Origin: Coriaria nepalensis
Lineage: Eukaryota > Streptophyta > Magnoliopsida > Cucurbitales > Coriariaceae
Length of the DNA stretch: 64,000 nucleotides
Assembly: GCA_027186245.1 (NCBI GenBank)
Contig: CP114495.1
Span: 3,921,001-3,985,000 of the forward strand
Reading direction: 5' to 3'
The translations under genes and the position numbers were made by a program. Every line of letters starts with the position of its first letter. The stretch's first letter is position 1. Positions 1-13,640 of the stretch are shown piece by piece. The notes beneath the pieces are model-generated. The model worked only from the letters and a program-made list of their open reading frames with translations, was not told the DNA's origin and did no database searches.

Positions 1-175
1 AGGAAATCGCTCAATTTTTGTTAATATTATTTTCGCTTGATATTTCTTATGATATTAGATCTAGATTTCTAATCCTAAACTGGACTCATAAAAAAAAAAA
101 AAAAGATAACATTAAAACAAATTGATTGAATAGTGTGAGTTTAAGATCTATTTTGACACACCATCTTCAACTTGA

Positions 176-433
176 GAATCACTTTCAATAATCACCCCAA
201 CATTTTTGGAAAAATATTGCTTCAATGATCCTCTATTGGAATCTCTCAATGTTCCTCCAATCCCTCTCATGTCCCATTTTCCTGTAACCAATCCATCAAC
301 ATTGAATATCTACCATCTACTTTCCGGCGGGACCCACAGTAACACTCCATTTCTTGATAATCTAAATTTCTTCTCCCCTCAAACCTTATCAAAATTAGTT
401 AACATCTTGCAAATTTGCGGAGACAAACATTAA
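176..433 (+). CDS. Possible 3'-terminal exon of an unrecognised gene
   Basis: An open frame runs from just after a TGA at 173-175 to a TAA at 431-433. It has mixed, non-repetitive amino-acid composition (Pro, Asn, Leu and Ser rich), unlike the surrounding AT-rich DNA. No ATG lies near its start, so if real it would be the last exon of a gene entering from the left edge, or an intron acceptor would lie around 170-180. I do not recognise the peptide. It could equally be a chance open frame. The stretch is more GC-rich than its flanks, which is the main reason for listing it. Confidence 0.2.
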   Translation, partial: ESLSIITPTFLEKYCFNDPLLESLNVPPIPLMSHFPVTNPSTLNIYHLLSGGTHSNTPFLDNLNFFSPQTLSKLVNILQICGDKH

Positions 434-2760
434 CAGTAATAATAAATTTTCTTCAGTCATTATTATTTCACATATTTCTTCTAACACGCGCAAATGTCGA
501 AATTGGTAGAGAAGAAAGTAGATCATACGAAAGAAGTTACAGGAAGATGTGACAAAATAGGAAAAGGATATAACAATATGTAGGTGAAGATGAAAGGAGA
601 GCTAGTTAACTTATAGTTTGCTAGCTTAGTTAGGTTTGGGATTTATGTTTAAGAGAAAATTATTAGTAAATATGAGAAAAATATATTTATTATTAATTAA
701 TTTTAAAATAAATATTTTAATTTTTTTTATATATATTATCATAATTAAATTTAACATATAATCAAATTTATAATTATATATATATATACATATTACCTTA
801 TTAATATTAAAATATCTATATATAAGTTCAATTAATGCCACATATATATACTCAAAATTAATTATAAAAAGAATTTATTTATTTTTATTAAATATTTATT
901 TTTTAATAATTCTTTTTAAATACAAGATATATTATTCTCCATATTAATTAACCAAATATATAAGTTTCGTAGGATTTCATGCTGTATATATGTAATGTAT
1001 AAATGTATATAACTAGTCTAATTTCTCTTTACTCCCGAAAAGGGAGCTGGAAGGGAGAAAGTAGAGTAGAACAAAATCAAAATTTTGACTGTAGATTGAA
1101 AAAGTGTTCTAACCGCGCCGTAGTTTCCTTCAAAGTATTCCTTTCGTCTAGGACTTAAACACTGTCTACTAGTTCATGCGTCAACCTTCATCGATCGCCA
1201 CATATATATATCTATCTATATCTATCTATATCTATCTATATCTATCTATATATATATATATATAATGTATATACATGTTATATATATTATGTTAGAGTTG
1301 GAGTGTCTACATTGTTTGAACCTTGAAAGTCAAAGTGTCAAAAGTAACTTGACGGGTGCATTAATCTTAATTAGAAGTAGACAGTCGTCAAATTCAATTA
1401 ATAGAATGTACATGACTAATCTTTTGAGCATTATCTGAAATAATGGTATCAAAATTGGTTAGATATTTTGGTTTGGTCCATGATTAATGGCCCGTGCATG
1501 ATTTTGAGTTCAGCGGAACCGGATGCCCGGCCTATTATTTCTACTCGACTGAATTTGAGAGTTTATAAATTTCAAATATATTTATTTTATTTCTTAAAAT
1601 ATTCTTCTATTTTGTCCTACCTCTTGAATATTTCTTATAAATATCTTCTCTCATTTTAATTTTTTTTCACAAATTTCCTCGCACTCTCACTTTCTCTATT
1701 CTCTAATTCCTTACTCTCTCTCTCTAATTTTTTGTAGGTTCTATTTTTTCTTTCTTTATGTCGAGATATTTTTTTTTAACGGAACTATTTATGTAATGTT
1801 TATTATTACGCAATGAGATTTTTATTTGACCAAAATTTTTTATTTTATTTGTTTATTATAATTTATAATTTTTTTATTTAAATAGTCGGGCTCATTGGTC
1901 GGCCAGTTTTGAATTCATCTCATAAACCTCATCTGATTCAAGATAAATCCAAAGGGCTACACGAATTGGCCCCATATAAATTTTTATTAACCGGGCCAAC
2001 TGAGCCCGACCAATTTATTTATAAGAGCCGACCTGATCCTATATAATAAAAAATCCTGTATGGGCCGGGCGAGTTTAACACCTTTGGTTTGAAGTTATTT
2101 TGAAAACCATATTTAGCATTTTTCTCATATTTATTTAAATTTTCATACATTTAGAATCTTCTTTCATTTTTTAACTCATTTTTTTTTATTAGATTCATAA
2201 GTAATAAATATAATAATGAAAATGATTGTATCTTTGACATATGTATAGTGAAATTTGTCAAATGGTAGATATGTGCCTAAATGAATACAAAAAGTTAGCT
2301 CTTCCACTCTATTATAGTCTCTCTTCAATCGCCAGACTAATTCAAAATTAAAGTAAAGCAAGACATAGCCTTACATGCTCATAATATTTAGGGGCTGACT
2401 TTTCATTACGTGCTCTCGTTAAATACAAGTACGAAATATCATGTATCTAAAAACATATACTTAAACTCGTAATTAATTAATTAATCATATCTTATAAACT
2501 TATTAAACCATCTTTAATCAATCTATTTTCTTAAACCAAAATACATTCCATTAACTTGTGTGCACTTAAGAAAATTTCTAACAATATGTTAACTTGTCAT
2601 GACTTTATTTATAACTTCAAACTCTTAACCATTCGATGTGCTTAATTATGACATCTTCCTAAGTACTTCATATGAGATCAATGTCTCTCGTTGATTATTA
2701 AATCTAGGGTTCTATGCATGTAGTGGTAATATAACTGTAAACTGTGGTTTAGAATTCAAA

Positions 2761-2807
2761 CAATCAAATCAAATCAAATCAAATCAAATCAAATCAAATC
2801 AAATCAA
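2761..2807. repeat. AATCA pentanucleotide microsatellite
   Basis: About nine tandem copies of AATCA with no interruption, in non-coding DNA. It is likely to be length-polymorphic between individuals. Confidence 0.95.
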
Positions 2808-4752
2808 CGAGTCAGTATACTTGGAAAGCGAAGGGGAATTGAATTATGAGGGATATCAAATATGTCCATTAAATTAATTGCAATCACGGTGGCAAAATCT
2901 ATGAGCTAGTGTTACCTGGTGACCTTCTTTTCTGCAATGAAAGTGACATGCCCATTTAAATTAACTAATCCTTAGTTTTAAAATTCTTGTTGTTTTTGTC
3001 AAAAGGCATGGCCCATTTTTCTGGGTTTGTAGATAGAAATTTCTAGAGACCGGTGTTCATGTTCATTCCCACGTATTGTACTACTGACTGACTGCTAAAC
3101 GTCTTTGACCCAGGTATGATTTCTCTAGCTATAAGCCTAAAACCCTTTTTTCTTTTCTTTTTCTATTACACTATCTTTTGACTTTGTTCTATTTTTAAAA
3201 ATTTGAAGCATACATGTATGTATGTACATCATGTAATTGTTCGATATACATTAATTTCTTTATTTATATTCATGTAATTGTTAATTTGACAAAAAGAAAT
3301 GCCACCACATGCGTGCTTACTATAGGTAGGTATATATTTTAATTAACTACTTGATTTTCTGCAAAAAAAAAAAAAACCTACTTGATTAAGAATATCGTGT
3401 TTAACTTTTGATTGGATTAGATTGATAGTGGACATATCAAACTCTACAAGCAAAATTTCTTGTCGGTAATCGTTTAAAATTAGTCTCGACTGTCTTGTCC
3501 CATCTTGGACTCTACCTATATACGGTATTAACCCAAAAAAAAAAAAAAAAAACAAACAAATTATACAAGTAGTAGTGATCGGTGAGTTTAATTAAATTGG
3601 TAGGTATTTCCTAACCACTCGTAACTTATATTAGAGTATATATCTCAAATTGAAATTACATCATTTTTATAATTATCCATTTGTATATATATATATATAT
3701 AAAATATAGATATGTGATTTACTAGATATCATCGTGATTATAAATATTATTATTATATAAAAATAATATAATATATATAAATGATATATATTATTATTAT
3801 AAAATTTAAGGTAAATTTAATTCAAATGTTTTTGTGAGAATATAAATAAAAATGAGAATGAAAATAGTGATGTGAACAGAATGATAATGAGAATTGTAAT
3901 TTTTCGTTATTTATTTGGTCATAAAGAATGTGTAAGAATAAAAAATAAGAATGATTATTTTTTCTTATCTATTTAAAGAAAAAATTACAAAATTATCCAA
4001 ATATCATAATTGAATTAAAAAAATATATAAAAAAAAAACCTCAATATATATGGATATTTACAAAAACATATTTAAGGGAAACTGAAAGAATAACTTTTTC
4101 ATTTCAACGAGATAAAAAAAATTTATTTCCATTTCATCATTCATTGGAATCAAATAGTAACTTCATTCTATTCCCACCAAAGAATCAAATCAAACATACC
4201 CTTAATATCTATATAATATGCATAGGAATTTCGAATTTCGACGAAAATCTATCTATTTCTACCGAGATTAGTGTTTAGTTTACAGTTTTTTGTAAATACA
4301 TATCAATAATTTTCAAAATTATTGAACCTAATATATTTCTCATATTTTAAATAAAATATATTTAGATTCAATAATTATAAAGATCATAAGTATATATATT
4401 TGTGAAAAATCATAGATTAACCTCCCTACCCCATTTCCACTTCATTCGATATTTAACCATTTTGGTGAAAATATTAAGATACTATTTAGTAATGTATTCT
4501 AGTTTTTATAATTTAAAAATTAAAAATAAGTAATAATTATATAATAACTTTTAATATGATTTATCTTTTAATAATATATATTTTCTTTTAAACCTATTAA
4601 TTTAATAATTATTTTCATCTTTTATTATTATTTTTACTTATTTAGCAAATATTTTTAGATTTTCAAATGTAAGAATATTTTTAAAATGCAAAAAAATATT
4701 TAGAGTTATCCATACTAAGCCGTAATCAAGATTTCAGATTGATTCTCTAACT

Positions 4753-4753
<1 letters not shown>

Positions 4754-4790
<37 letters not shown>
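4754..4790. repeat. TA dinucleotide microsatellite
   Basis: About eighteen uninterrupted TA repeats in intergenic AT-rich DNA. Confidence 0.95.
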
Positions 4791-4793
<3 letters not shown>

Positions 4794-5072
4794 AGTTAGG
4801 AAAGGCTTATAATATATAATATCTAATAATGATTCTTATGACTATTATAAATCTATAATCTAGGGATCCTCTCTATCTTTTTGATATATTATTTATATTT
4901 ACTTTACCACTTATATATTGTAAACAAATGTTATGAATAATTAATCCGATATTCAATTTCGATTTGGTATCAAAACAATCTATACTCTAACGAGTTTTAT
5001 TTTTTTTTTTTCCAGATCTTACAATGTCTTATCCAACAAGATCCGAAACCAACACTTCTACACTAAGCTTAG

Positions 5073-7811
5073 TGTAAGCTCCAGGAGTTTTCAATATATA
5101 GTTGGTAGGAAAATAAATTATAAATAAGTAATTATGAAGTTTTATAGTATTATTAAATATTTAAACTTCAAAAGGAAAGTAAATATATGTTTATATAGAA
5201 TGAAACTGAATAATGTAGGTAAATAAAGAAATAAACGAAATAATAATAATTAAATAAATAAAAATCAAAGTATATAAGCAAGGATGTAAAAGTAATATAT
5301 ATATATATATATATATGTACGTGTACATGTTTAAGGATTTGACCTTCATTAAATGATCACCCACCTGTTAGGGACACCTCCTGCTTTGGATAAATATTTG
5401 GGTAAATAGAAGTGCCACGTTCCAAAGTTAGAAAAATATCATGGTTAACAACCATTTTGGACACAGTCATATACAAAGGCATGTTACGTAAATACCCATC
5501 TTTTACAATAATAAAAATAAATTCCCTCTTCTTGTTCCTTATTATCCTTTAGAAACAAATCGGATGATCAAGTTAGATCATAATTAAGGCACAAGCATAA
5601 CAAACTAGTCAAGAACTAAGTAAGTATATAATCTCTACCTCCTTAAGCTCTAGAAATGATTTACGTACATCAAGGATTAGCATACACTAAAATGGCTGCC
5701 AAGAAATTTGGTAGCAGTAGAAGGTTAATAAAAATATGAAGCTAATAAGTAGAATGTTTAGGTTGAGTATGATTGATGGAGGTTGCTAGGTTTAAGTTGT
5801 AATCTAAGAAGGAAACTAAACAAAATGAAAAAATAAAAAAGGAAGAAAAAAGTCCTCGACCTGGATCGACAACTCATACCAGGAAGCGTTATCTTAAGTC
5901 TTGGTATGAGAAGAGGAAAGAGTCCTCAGTCTGGATCGGGAACTCAGACCGAGAGACGTTATATTACATCTCGGTTCGGGAAGGAAAATAGACAGGGTCA
6001 TCGACAGGATGGACAGGGTCGACGCCTTCAATAAGGAAAAAAGTCGACGGGTCGATGGATCTATAAGATAGTCGACATCTGCTACAACAGAAACTTAAAA
6101 AATAAAATGAATTTTGAAGGGGCAAACCTACAAATCAAGAGCTAAAATAAGGTGATAAACCTCATATAAGAGATATAAATAAGGGGGAACAAAAGTTTCT
6201 TAATTAACCAAGTAATGGATAATAAGAAAATAGTTGGAATTAGATGTTAAAATAATAAATGAGAAATGCATAGTAAGATAAGCTAACTAAATATAAAGGC
6301 TAATGGAAAGTTAAGCTTTTATTAAGTTAAGTTGAAATCTTAATTATGTAGGCGAACAACGGACCCACTGTTCGTAAAGTACCAAATATTTAAAGGAAAG
6401 CTTAGAATCTAAGTAAGTATAGATCTCACCTATAATATGGAACATGTTTTCCAAAATTTAATGAGTGGTTGAATTGATTGACTGTTAAGATGATCATATT
6501 ACTTCAATAATCATCATGAATTGATTGACTATTGTGAATGCTAAATTTGCTATGGATTATTGATTCTTGAATTTTACAATATCATATGGTCGTACATAAA
6601 TTGTGTACATTTACCTCATATCCATATTAGGAAATTGAGGGGAATAAGTGGTATACAATATGAAGTAAGAAAGGAAACCTCTCAAAGGAAGAAAATGTCT
6701 TGAAGAGATGGATAATGAAAGTTAAGTATCACACTAATCCTCGGGTGGGTTAAGACCCAATGAAGAAGGGATCGTGATAACTTATGTAAAGAAGCAATAA
6801 GAGACAATAAGTCTAACCCTCATCTACAATATGTAAATTGTTTGAAACGTGATGAGTTGGGTTCCAATGATTACATGGTTGCTCATGTATGAATTAAATT
6901 ATAGTTATGAAATGATTGATTATGATGAGTCCTAAGATTGTTATAGAAAATTCATGAAAAACATAAGCACTTATGAGCCTTATGCGAAGTTCACCTCATA
7001 TTTCATATAAGAAATTAAGAAGTATATGAAGATAGAAAAGAATAAGATAAAGTAAGATGTGTCGTACCGACTTTCAATTGAAGGGAACTAGGCCCAATGA
7101 AGAGAAGAATATGATGATGTATGCACGAGGCATGAATATGAAAGGATCATGATTAAAAGTTCGGATTGGGTTGCTCCCCCGGTTTTCCATTGGTCGAACG
7201 CTCGACTGGTACATACACATTGCCCAATACAAAGTATAAGTAAGAAAATATTGGAAAGATTAAGAAAGGAGCATGTGCTAACCTTTACAAAGAGTATGAG
7301 TCTAAGATTTCTACATATTACTTGTCTCATATATCATATGCATTCATAACTGTTTTGTGAGTTATATCTGTGCTTGGTGAGCGAAAGCTCATATCTTACG
7401 CTCCATGTTGTAGGCACTAAGGAGTAAACAATTATGAAGTGACCCTGACAACTCGTTGAAAGAGTGCGATGATGGTGATGGAGATAGTGGTACTAGGACT
7501 ATAGCAACGCTGTAAGCTTCCATTTTAAAATTATAAAAAATATTTGTATAATCTTTTAATGCATTGTGGAGACTTGAGCAATACTTTGAGAATCCGTGTA
7601 TAAATGTTTTGAAAGCTCATAGTCGATATGTTCATCATGAATAGTAGTACGATAGTGCTTTTCCTAAATATGATAGCTCTTGTTATGAAGCAAGAAACTT
7701 TTTTTTATAAGAGTTCTTAAGTGATTTTTGAAATTAATTCCTTAGAAAAAAAATCTCATATTAAAAAGGAAAGTTCTTAGTGTGACAGTCTGGATAGTGC
7801 GGGTCATTACA
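5073..7811 (+). repeat. Probable 5' LTR of a degenerate Ty3/gypsy element
   Basis: The right end is well supported: the sequence reaches GGGTCATTACA at 7801-7811 and is followed at once by TTGGTATTAGAGCC (7813-7826). That is one base off the plant initiator-tRNA-type primer-binding site. The left end is inferred from TGTAAGCTCCAGGAG at 5073, which has the TG start and the style of plant gypsy LTR starts. That gives an LTR of about 2.7 kb, long but within what chromoviruses of the Del type carry. No second LTR copy is visible downstream to confirm the left border, so it could be hundreds of bases off. Confidence 0.5.
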
Positions 7812-10800
7812 GTTGGTATTAGAGCCAAGTCCTGCTACCCTACCTCGCACCATCGCACCAATGTAGCAACTTTTTAAGTAAGTACCACTAGTTATTGACT
7901 ACGATGATTTGATTGTGAATGCATTCAACTTATTTGGTGTTGTTATTGCACTTCATGAGTGTATTTCATGATTTCATATTATCATATGAGATAATACTTG
8001 GATCATGATTAGATGTTATCAAGTGAAATAATTCTTGGAGAGCTGATATGAGTATCTACTTCCAAACATTAGAATCATAAGTCATAAGATTTTAAGAAGA
8101 GAAATATTATGCTTTTAATTGATTAATATAATGTTTGACATAACATAAGCTTAAATACGATAGTCAGGTGCTGCCTGGTCAGTACGGACAGAGTGGAGTC
8201 GCTAACCACAAAGATTTTATTCGATCAGGTCTGACTGAGAGATGTCGCCGATCCTAAATGTGATTTGGTCAGGACGGACTGAGCAGAGTCGCTGACCTCA
8301 GATATTGTTGGTCATAAAAGACCATAGATCGTAGTAATGCCAAATGAACCTCAGGACCCATAGCAGTAGGATGAGAAATGAGAACATAAGAACTAGAATT
8401 ACTCGAGCTAATCTGTACCCGAGGTACAAGGGAATTAACGTGAATTAGCAAGGTTAATCTATAACTTGCAACAAAGTTTAGAAGCGCAAGACCCGAAAAT
8501 CCAAAAGTTCGGGGGATAAATGAACAATGACAAATAGGTGAAGGAGGCATTCTGGTGAGAGGACTATAGTTAGAGGTACTACAGGAGGATGTACCACCTC
8601 GAGGATGTACCACCTCGAGGATGTACCACCTCGAGGATATGCTCGTGGCAATCAAGGGATGCAAGAGATTCGACAAGAGCCATTCTATAAGCGTTTCCAC
8701 CATATGAAACCCACATAGTTCGAGGGTTCTACGGATCCATTAATAGTTGAGGAGTGGTTGTATTCAATTCAAACTCTTTGAGTTTCATGCACTTTACTGA
8801 GAGAGATAAGGTCATGTGTGCAACCTACATGTTTAAGAAGTATGCCCACTATTGGTAGGAGACTATTAAAATGAGACGTAATACGATAGAAATGACATGG
8901 GGAGATTTCACTGTTGAGTTGAATAAGAAGTATTATAATTGGGACGCTATAGCAGCTCAACAGATGGAGTTTATTAATGTTAAGCAAAGGAATATGTCAG
9001 TGACAGAGGCAGTCATAAATTTGATCAACTAGCTCAACTATGCCCTTTCTTAGCACCCACCGAGGTAGAATGAGTTAGGATAATGATGGAAATGTTCTGC
9101 CCAAAATTAGCCATTATCATTGATAGCGGTGATAATCCCCCGACTACCTTAGCTGAATGTGTCGGAAGAGCCCTTCGAGCAGAGTATCGTCTAACTCAGA
9201 CTAAGGAAGAATGAAGCAAGTTATTTGAGGCACAAAAGAACTTAAAGAGACAGTTCAGACTAGGAAATGATAATTTTTATAAGGGTCAAGTGTCTCAGAC
9301 CCAATAATCAATTGATCAGACTAAGATTAATATGAGCAATAAGAGGAAGAAAAATTTCGATTGTCAACAATAACAAAAAGGGGAAAGTAAGCAATGCTAA
9401 TAGAAGCGTTGTTTTCCTAACTGTCTAAATGTAGAAGGACTGGGAGAATGCAGATTGGGCATGAATATCTGTTATAGTTATGGAAAAGAAAGTCACTATG
9501 TTTGGGACTATCGCAATCAAATAATTGCAGATAAAAAGCCTAATCTGCCAAGGGCACAAAGGCCCCAATTTAAGATGATGCAACCCCAGATCGAAGGCCC
9601 TACAATTAATTTGGGTGGGTTGGAAGCACTGAAGACGAATGCCAGGATATTCAGGTCCTCTAAAAATGATAGGGAGATCGGAACCTCTAGCGTGGTGACA
9701 GCTCGGCTTATTGTTACCAATTTAGATGCTTACGTATTATTTGATTTGAGTGCAACTCATTCCCTTTGCACCATATACTTTTACTTGTAAATATGATAAA
9801 GATAAGGATAGAATGATACAAACCTTTTATACCACCCTTCCCTAAGGGGAAATCGTTCTATTTAATCTATTGTCTCGCGCAATACCAATTCTCATTTTAG
9901 AGAAGAACTACACGTAGATCTCGTTATCATAGACGTACAGGATAATGACGTTATCCTAGGAATGGATTTCCTTGAAAAATATAATACATCCAGTGGATGT
10001 AGATATCGAACATTCATGTTTAACCTAGAGGGCGAAGAAGGATTTGAGTACAAAGGAGACTTTAGAAGATAACCTAAAAAGATAATCTCGGCAATGAAAG
10101 CGAAGAAATGGCTAGATAATGGTTGGGTCAATTATCTAGCCGGCATCGTGGATCAAAAAAATGGAAATGAAGATTGACTCGAAAGATGTACCGGTAATAA
10201 AAAATTTTGTGGAAGTATTTCAAGAGGAAGTACTGAGTCTATTGCGAGACCAAGTAATTACCTTGAGATTGAACCCGTACTAAGGATGGCACCTATATCT
10301 AAGGCACTTTATCGAATGACACCATCAAAACTCATAAAGTTGTAGACTTAGCCATATAAGCTATTGGAGAAAGGATTTATATGACTAAGCCACTCCCCTT
10401 GGGGAGCACCGGTCTTGTTCGTAAAGAGGAAGGATGGAATGATGAGATTATACATTGGCCATCAGAAACTTAATAGCGTGACGTCCCAGCAAGGATGAGA
10501 TTATCCTTTACTAAGGATTAATAATTTGTACGATCAATAAAAAAGGGCAATAACTCTCTTAAGGATTAAATTGCAATTGGGATATCACCAGCAAGGCGTT
10601 AACAAGGAAGACATCCCAAAATGGATTTTATAACCCGATACAGACATTACAAGTTCTTGGTAGTGCCTTTGGTTTGACTAATGCCCCAGTAGTATTTATG
10701 GATATAAGGAATCGAGTGGTCAAAACCCTTCTCGATAAATTGGAAATAATATTTATTGACGATATACTCGTGTATTCCCAATCCAAAAATGAGTGTGGGA

Positions 10801-12760
10801 ATTAATTAAAAAGCGTACTGTGGATGTTGAAGGAACGAAAACTCTACGAAGAATTTTCAAAATGTGAGTTTCAGACTAGACGAGGTGGAATTCCTTGGAC
10901 ATATAGTGTTTAAGGGAGGAATCTCAGTGAACCTGTAAAGATTGAGGCCATAATGAAATGGCCAACTCCTACCACAGTTACTGAGATTTGAAGCTTTTTT
11001 GCATTAGCGGGTCACTATAGAAGATCCGTAGAAGAATCTTCTAGTCTCGCTACACCACTCACAACTCTTACTAAGAAGGAAAAAAAGTATAATTGGATGA
11101 AAAAGTGTAGATGGAACAACTTCCAAGAAATAAACAATAGACGGGCTAACACATCTGTTCTTATCGTACCTACTTAGGAAGCAGAGTTTACGATTTATAA
11201 CGACATATTAAAGATTGGTTTGGGAGCATTTTTGATGCAAGATGAAAAAGTAGTAACCTATGGATCGAGACAACTGAAGGATCATAAGAGGGGCTACCCG
11301 ACTCATAAACTAGAATCAGCAACAGTTGTGCTTGCCTTAAAAATGTGGCGACGCTATCCCTATAAGGCCAGCGATATGATAATTACGGATTACAAGAGTC
11401 TTCGGTACGTCTCTACTCAAGAGGAACTCAATATCAGACCAAAGAGATGGCCAGAATTGGTTAAAAATCATAATTGTAAGATCCTATATCACCCTATAAA
11501 GGCAAAAAAAGTTGTTAATGCATTAAGTTGCGTGATTTTGGTAAGATTGATGGTAAGTAATACCTTGCCTCAATGGCTGTAGAAGGAAATCTAGGAGTAA
11601 GTTTTGGAAATAGCGATAGAAAGAAAAAATGTCGGTAGTAACCCTACCACCGACTATTTTCAATAAGATGAAGGGTTCACAAGTAGCTGACCCAAACTTA
11701 TGGAGGATTAAAGAAAAAGTCAGAGAAGGGAGAAATCAGAAGTTTAGTCTCTCTCCTGACAAGATCTTTAATTATAAAGGAAGAATATTCATTCCTAATG
11801 ACAAGGGAGTAAGATATCAAATTCTATCATAAGCACAAGAAACTCCGTATTTTGTACATCCAGGAGTAAATAAGATGTATAAGGACTGAAAGGAGCACTT
11901 TTGGTGCTCAAGAATGAAGAAGGACGTTGATGAATTTGTAGAAAAGTACGTGACTTGTCAGCAAGTTAAGACCAATCATTAGCGTCCTGTAGAAAAGTTG
12001 CAAACAAATGAGATTCCAGAATGGAAATGGGTGCAAATTCATATGGATTTCATAGTAGGACTCCCTAAAAAGACTAAGGAATGAGATGAAATATGTGAAT
12101 AAAATTGATAGATTGTAATATGGGAATTGAATTGATAGATGTAATATGGGAATTGATAGATTGACCAAGGCAGCACACTTCCTACCAATAAGAAGCACAT
12201 AGTCACTAGAGTAAGTGACATAACTATATGTGAATAAAATTGTGTGATTACATGGAGTACGATGTTCAATAATCTCAGACCATGATCGTAAATTTACTAC
12301 TGCTTTTAGGGAGGCATGCGATAAGCAATGAGAATGAAGCTTAAGGTTTAGCATAACTTTTCACCCCAAATAGACAGTCAGTCATAGAGGACCATCTAGA
12401 CGTTAGAAGATATGCTTCGAGTGAGTGTTTAGATTTCAAAGGAGCTTGGAATAAGTATCTACCTGTAATAGAATTATGTTATAAGAATGGTTCCAAGCAT
12501 CTATTTGAATGACTCCCTATGAAGCATTATATGAGAGAAAGTGCAATCTCCGGTTCACTAGCATGAAACAAGGGAAGGAAGACTAATGAACTCTCACTTC
12601 ATGGAATCTACCACTGAAGTAGTTCAAAAAGTCTCACATGTGAAAAGCCTAATACATTTTGGCAAGAAGGAAAAATTGAGCTCACGATCCATTGAACCAT
12701 ACGTATCTGATCCCTTCCACATAGTAGAACATGGACCTAAGGTATAGTGCTTTATATATT
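7812..12760 (+). mobile_element. Degenerate Ty3/gypsy retrotransposon internal region (gag-pol)
   Basis: The order is that of a gypsy element. A primer-binding site lies at 7813-7826, then gag-like sequence to about 9430, and a decayed zinc-knuckle stretch near 9460-9515. A protease-like FDLSATHS follows at about 9739-9762. Reverse transcriptase remains run from about 10200 to 10950, with IDDILVYSQS at about 10756-10785. RNase H is the longest open stretch (11220-11580). The integrase zinc and core region spans about 11840-12760 (KKDVDEFV, CQQVK, WKWVQIHMDF). Frameshifts and stops occur throughout, so it cannot encode a working polyprotein. A 16-bp unit is triplicated at 8585-8632, and integrase-like sequence at about 12095-12160 contains short repeated insertions. 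No polypurine tract or 3' LTR was found, so the element appears truncated at its 3' end. Confidence 0.85.
8585..8632. repeat. 16-bp unit repeated three times
   Basis: GAGGATGTACCACCTC is present three times head to tail, inside the gag-like part of the degenerate gypsy element. The unit is close to its own reverse complement. Since 16 is not a multiple of three, the expansion would have broken the gag frame. Confidence 0.9.
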
Positions 12761-13640
12761 TTAAAATTAAGGTATCATCTCTAATTAATATATTGATTTA
12801 TTTGTTATGTTAAGTGACCTAAGGTTTCAACACCTAGTCATCTATGTTTGAGTGATTACTTTTCAACGAAGGAGGCTTTTCTAAGTAAAATATTGTTATT
12901 TTATGATTTTTTATATATTTTTTTATATATTTTTTATATTTTTTAATATTTGGGTAAATACGGTGATCAATTAGGATTTGAATCATATTTTACGGCAAAA
13001 ATTGAAGAACAAACATTGTTATCTAGAGCTTCTAGAACAATGTGTTATTTGGACAATGTTGTCCCCTAAAATGTTTATTTAGTTTTGTTTCATAGAATTG
13101 GGATTTGTTGTTTTTCTTCATACATTTGATGAATATATTATTTGACCGTTTATAGAGTTGTGTTGATTTGGAAAACAAGCAAAAAATATGGTGTTTACAA
13201 GTTTTAGACACTGTTTGAATTCTTATTTGTGTACACAAACACAATTTCAGATTTGTCAGGATTTATTATTCATATGAAATTTTATTATTTTTAGAGTTTA
13301 TTCAAAATTAAATTTTCTTAAACTTCAATTTATTAAGTATTTATTAAATAACTAAAAAAAAGGCTATACATTATTATTAAGGCATAAAATTAAGGCGTAT
13401 AAATATTAAATCATATCATATAATATATTATCAAATTATATATATACGAAAGATTTAAATTCAAATTCAAGATCTTAATATAATCTGTCGCACTTTAAAA
13501 ATTTATCTTACCAAAACTGTGATAACTATGTAATAATTTGTTTATTTTTTAGATTCGAGCTTCCAATGAGAAAAAGATAATGGGTATGTGGTGATAATGG
13601 TTGCCTGCCTACATAAGTGCAAATTTAAGGTTCTATTATG
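12761..13640. other. Intergenic region, no gene seen
   Basis: AT-rich sequence between the gypsy remnant and the UPL6 promoter. I see no splice-compatible coding stretch, RNA gene or terminal repeat. The T-rich run at about 12898-12945 is low-complexity. Confidence 0.6.

Larger units (their letters stand above)
434..5072. other. AT-rich intergenic region with simple repeats
   Basis: I see no supportable gene. The stretch holds a TATC/TATA microsatellite (about 1202-1264), an AATCA pentanucleotide array (2761-2807), A-tracts (3362-3374, 3535-3552), and TA runs (about 3686-3702 and 4754-4790). A patch at about 1490-2080 is richer in CCGG/GGCC words and contains a GGGCCGGGCGAGTTTAACACC-like segment at about 2064-2084. 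Such segments are common in decayed plant transposable elements, but no terminal repeats or coding remains could be assigned. Short open frames here are not supported as genes. Confidence 0.6.

Noticed and set aside
8269..8703. Minus-strand open frame of 144 codons
   Set aside because: It is antisense to the gag-like region of the degenerate gypsy element and overlaps the 16-bp triplication. It does not resemble a protein I know.
11908..12354. Minus-strand open frame of 148 codons
   Set aside because: It is the antisense shadow of the decayed gypsy integrase. Its Leu, Tyr and His-rich composition reflects AT-rich DNA.
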